The notes under the pieces: generated by a model
Database searches by the model: none
Seen by the model: the letters and a program-made list of their open reading frames with translations, nothing else
Told to the model about the DNA's origin: nothing
Source of the DNA: Oryzias latipes
Taxonomy: Eukaryota; Chordata; Actinopteri; Beloniformes; Adrianichthyidae
Direction of reading: 5' to 3'
DNA length: 64,000 nt
Assembly: GCF_002234675.1 (NCBI RefSeq)
Contig: NC_019860.2
Coordinates: forward strand, 9,918,586-9,982,585
Program-made: the position numbers and the translations under genes
In this document: positions 60,895-64,000 of the stretch, one piece after another
Numbering within the stretch: position 1 is the stretch's first letter
Layout of the letters: every line of letters starts with the position of its first letter

Positions 60895-61060
60895 GTTGGA
60901 CGGAGCTGAGCGCCTGAAGTGAGCTGCAGGAGAGAGGGCCACTGAAGAAGAAGCTCCTGCTCTCAGATATATGTGGGGACCAAATCCCTCACTCCTTACT
61001 CCCTCCCCTCTGTGAGCAGCTCCTCTCTTCAGATCATAATTCTCTCTCTACCTTTTCAGT
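60895..61060 (-). promoter_or_regulatory. des promoter and 5' UTR
   Basis: On the minus strand a TATA-like CATATATC lies at about 60974-60967, 70-80 bp before the start codon. It is preceded by a pyrimidine/purine-strand-biased CTCCCT-type stretch (60983-61020). The inferred transcription start is near 60940. I could not place a clear MEF2 or CArG site. Confidence 0.4.
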
Positions 61061-61204
61061 GCTCACTGTTTCAATAAACGTTTTACTTTTTTTATTCTTT
61101 TTTTTTCTTAAAAATCATTAATCATGGAAATATGTCTATAAAAGATCTTTAAAGATTTGTTTGTTGGTCATATGAGTTTTGCAATGACATATTGGTTGTC
61201 AGGT

Positions 61205-61605
61205 TGGGGGGGCTGTGGTAGCGTGAAGGACCCAGAATGCAGAGACGGGAGCACACGGTTCCAGGACAAAGGGTTTAATGACTAACAAAAAGCGCTGCAG
61301 AGCAGGGTAACAAAACTTACTGTGGCATAGCACGAAAAACAGGGCAGAAGACGTACATGGAAGAGACATTAATGACGTTAATGGACCAGCACAAGAGGAA
61401 GGCAGAGACAAGACTTATATACAGACAGGGCAGACAGGACACAGGTGAACATGATCAGGACGGATTGGGTCAAAGGAAGTAAAACTCAAAAACATGACAA
61501 AACAGGAAACCTTTCAAAATAAAACAGGAAACAGAACTCAAACATGACAGAACAAGATATAAAGGAAAAAACAATACAAAAGAAACCCAAACCATGACAT
61601 TAGTG
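61205..61605. repeat. Dispersed repeat, uninterrupted copy
   Basis: It runs from GGGGGGGCTGTGGTAGCG to AAACCCAAACCATGACA and aligns with the interrupted copy at 14522-15505. It lies about 300 bp upstream of the desmin start on the promoter side. Confidence 0.55.
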
Positions 61606-62040
61606 ATGATTTAATCTTTTCTTATGTTTTGATGGCTTTTGCTGCTTAACTGATACTGGTGTTACAGTATGAGTACGATTTTTTTTTCAAGATCCTAACG
61701 TGATATAGTGGAATTCATTGAATCTTAGTGATCAAACTATATATTTGATGATTCAATAAGGAAACACAAATCAAAGAAGACAAAACAAATGTCATGTGGT
61801 GGTTCTATTCCTTGTCCCTTTCTTTTTTTTACTATAGAGATGTTTTAATAGTGAACTATTAAAACCATATATTGTTCTAAAGGAACTTTATGTCTTTAGC
61901 ACATTTATAAATGAGGGTTTTAGCCAAATACATAGAGGTCAAAGCAAGGTTTCCTTTCACAAAAAGCGAAATTAAATGTATGTTATCAGAAAGAAAGTGA
62001 GCCTTTACAGCATTTACAGCTAAAGTCATACTCATGAAAC
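61606..62040. other. Intergenic, no gene seen
   Basis: AT-rich sequence upstream of desmin without recognised features. Confidence 0.4.
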
Positions 62041-62044
62041 AATG

Positions 62045-63727
62045 TGTAACGACCCAGCCTAGACGTCACTTTAGTGGGGAAGCGAAAGCCAAGCTACTAA
62101 TGAAGTGGGTTCATAGGAGAGCTGTCCGTACCCCATACACCGCACGACCCCGGACAGTCTCAGGCAGGAAGAAACAGCCCGGGAAGCAAAGATTCCTTTT
62201 CATCATCAAGCCAGTTTATTCAAGGACACACAAACAGCCCAAACAGCATGGACGTCACTTATGCTTCCAGCCCTCTCACTCAAGGTTTTCACCCCAAAAC
62301 TCCCCACTTCCCATGAGCCTTAGGGGCTGAAGGTGGGGCTAACCCCCAGGTCGCTACACTGCCCCCACCTAAGAGGGTTAAGTGTCCCCACAACCCTCAC
62401 ACAGCTGCAGAACAACACAACACAAACAGCAAAACACATGAACACACTGGCTGAAGACTTCTTTGCACAACCCTGGGTTCCAACCACTACCGGGTAACAG
62501 TCTCCCTCCCAACTAGCCAGGTTAGCACATCTGCAACTGACACAGTCCCATGTCAGTATGTGCCCAGCCAGGAGAATCAGTCCCTGCCTCCATGGAAGCA
62601 CCACCATCAGGGTGCACGTCACCTTTGGGGAGTAGACTCTCTTCGAGCGAAGAGCTGCACACCAGCAGCGAAGGTCCCCAGGCGTTCCCAGGCATTCGTC
62701 GCCGTTGCTACTGCGACGAGACTCCAGCTGCTGTTGTATCTGTTCCATCGAACCCTGCTCCCCGAAGCGAAGCTCTGCTGTCTACGCCGACAGGTCTCGC
62801 AGCTCTGTAGATGGGAGGTACAGCAGTGCCTGGGTGTGAAAGAAGTCTCTTCGGGACTCCAGCCCTCATGGCCGGTCGCCAAGTTGACCTGAGCCAGGTG
62901 TGGATCCAGCGTTGTTGAGGCATTGTGTCATGAAAATTCAGCTGGGTTGCACACTGTCATCACAGTCTGCTCCGGACGGTCCATCGCTGGCGTGAAGACC
63001 CGACTCCTAGGGACAGGCTGCAGATGACGATGGGTGGTTGAACCATCAGGGAGATGATGTCGCCCTTACTCCACCCTTCTCCCGAACTGCCTCCAGGATG
63101 TGTTGCTGCATGTCCGCATCCACAGCGTAGCTCTCCATGGGGTAGCAGCGGCTTAGCATCCCACTTCTGACACCAATGTAACCCTTGTGCTATCTTAGAT
63201 GACCTCACCCTTACATTGGCGTGTTCTCCCTACCATGACAAAGGTGGATAAAGGTGGAAAGATTTCATGAATCTGTGGACACCAGTGAAGATCACAAATC
63301 ATTGAAGAAAAAAGGTTCAGAGCACTGTCTAGTGGGTCTAGATGACCCAACTCCCAATGTTAAAGTGCCTAGGGTCGCACATGGGGTAATGACCCAGCAG
63401 GGATGTCACTTTAGTGGGGAAGCGAAAGCCAAGCTACTAATGAAATGGTTTCATAGGAGAGCTGTCCGTGCCCCATGCACCGCACGACCCCGGACAGTCT
63501 CAGGCAGGAGGAAACAGGCAGACAACCAAAGATTCCTTTTCATCATCAAGCCAGTTTATTCAAGCACACACAAACAGCCCAAACAGTATGGACGTCACTT
63601 ATGCTTCCAGCCCTCTCACTCAGGTTTTGAGTGAGAGGGCTTGTTAACTCAAGGTTTTCACCCCAAAACTCCCCACTTCCCATGAGCCTTAGGGGCTGAA
63701 GGCTGGGCTAACCCCCAGGTCGCTACA
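62045..63727 (-). mobile_element. Short gypsy-like LTR element, non-coding
   Basis: Two direct repeats of about 314-340 bp (62045-62358, and 63177-63727 including a MITE) begin TGTAACGACC and end GGTCGCTACA. They are flanked by AATG at 62041-62044 and 63728-63731. Read on the minus strand, the interior starts with TTGGTGTCAGAAGTGG immediately after the LTR, a gypsy-type primer binding site. It ends with a purine tract, GGTGGGGGCAG, before the other LTR. An AATAAA lies within the LTR. The 818-bp interior has no gag or pol frame, so this is a TRIM-like or internally deleted copy. Confidence 0.8.
63182..63386 (+). mobile_element. piggyBac-type MITE inserted in the LTR edge
   Basis: It starts CCCTTGTGCTATCTTAG after TAA and carries the family interior. 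It ends TCGCACATGGGG before TAATGACC, placing it two or three bases inside the terminus of the right LTR. Confidence 0.75.
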
Positions 63728-64000
63728 AATGAAAGGGGATATTTTGTTTTCTGCCCTGCAGTGGATTATCGTTCCAGTAGGGGCAGTAGAAGGGGTTTTC
63801 TTACTCATTTCAAAATGGCTTCCTCCATGAAATTTCAAAAACATTTTCGGCTGATTTTTTTTTAGCTAATTTTCAAAATAAGAATAACTCAACTATGTGT
63901 ATTTTCTTCCCACCCCACCCTGCAAAGCCCACCGAATCAAAGAACTGGCAGAAAATGTAAACTCTTTTAAATTAAGATGTTTTTTAAAACCATTGATGAA
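63728..64000. other. Window edge, no gene seen
   Basis: Unremarkable AT-rich sequence after the LTR element. Confidence 0.4.

Noticed and set aside
60895..60942. Upstream in-frame GTG start of desmin adding 16 residues
   Set aside because: The ATG at 60894 gives the standard desmin head, and the extra residues lie in the 5' UTR.

Overview
The window is vertebrate, almost certainly teleost fish, nuclear DNA. It has AT-rich interspersed sequence with long introns, GT-AG splice sites, CpG-rich gene starts, and many transposable elements of types common in fish (Tc1, PIF/Harbinger and piggyBac-type MITEs, tRNA-derived SINEs, Rex/CR1-like and L1-like LINEs, a small LTR element). No bacterial, plasmid or CRISPR features are present.

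Three complete protein genes can be assembled exon by exon. (1) A mitochondrial cytochrome P450 of the CYP27A1 type lies on the + strand at 3995-13529 (9 exons, 523 aa). (2) A TMEM198-type seven-pass membrane protein lies on the + strand at 45906-47855 (4 coding exons, 362 aa). Its likely non-coding first exon is a CpG island near 19.5-20.0 kb. (3) Desmin, the muscle type III intermediate filament protein, lies on the - strand at 60894-51768 (9 exons, 470 aa) and converges on tmem198. In human, CYP27A1, TMEM198 and DES all lie at 2q35, so this is a compact conserved-synteny block. The three genes share a neighbourhood, not a pathway: sterol hydroxylation in mitochondria, Wnt-receptor-associated membrane biology, and muscle cytoskeleton.

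Two further gene candidates are partial. A THAP zinc-finger domain is encoded by two exons on the - strand at 2199-1835, and the rest of that gene would lie left of the window. An unrecognised two-exon - strand open frame at 29927-29323 looks coding.

Layout: 0-3.6 kb, foldback element, L1 fragment, MITEs and THAP exons. 3.8-14.05 kb, cyp27a1. 14.1-19.3 kb, nested repeats and a Rex/CR1-like LINE. 19.5-20.2 kb, CpG island. 20.2-45.8 kb, a long stretch (probably the tmem198 first intron) holding two PIF/Harbinger MITEs plus a third longer relative, a Tc1 foldback, piggyBac-type MITEs, a tandem array and the unassigned two-exon candidate. 45.8-47.9 kb, tmem198. 48-51.4 kb, two more MITEs. 51.45-61 kb, desmin. 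61-64 kb, a dispersed repeat and a short gypsy-like LTR element split by a MITE.

The most interesting non-genic structure is the PIF/Harbinger family. Its longer copy still carries the start of a HARBI1-type transposase, and the two shorter copies share a deletion of that segment.
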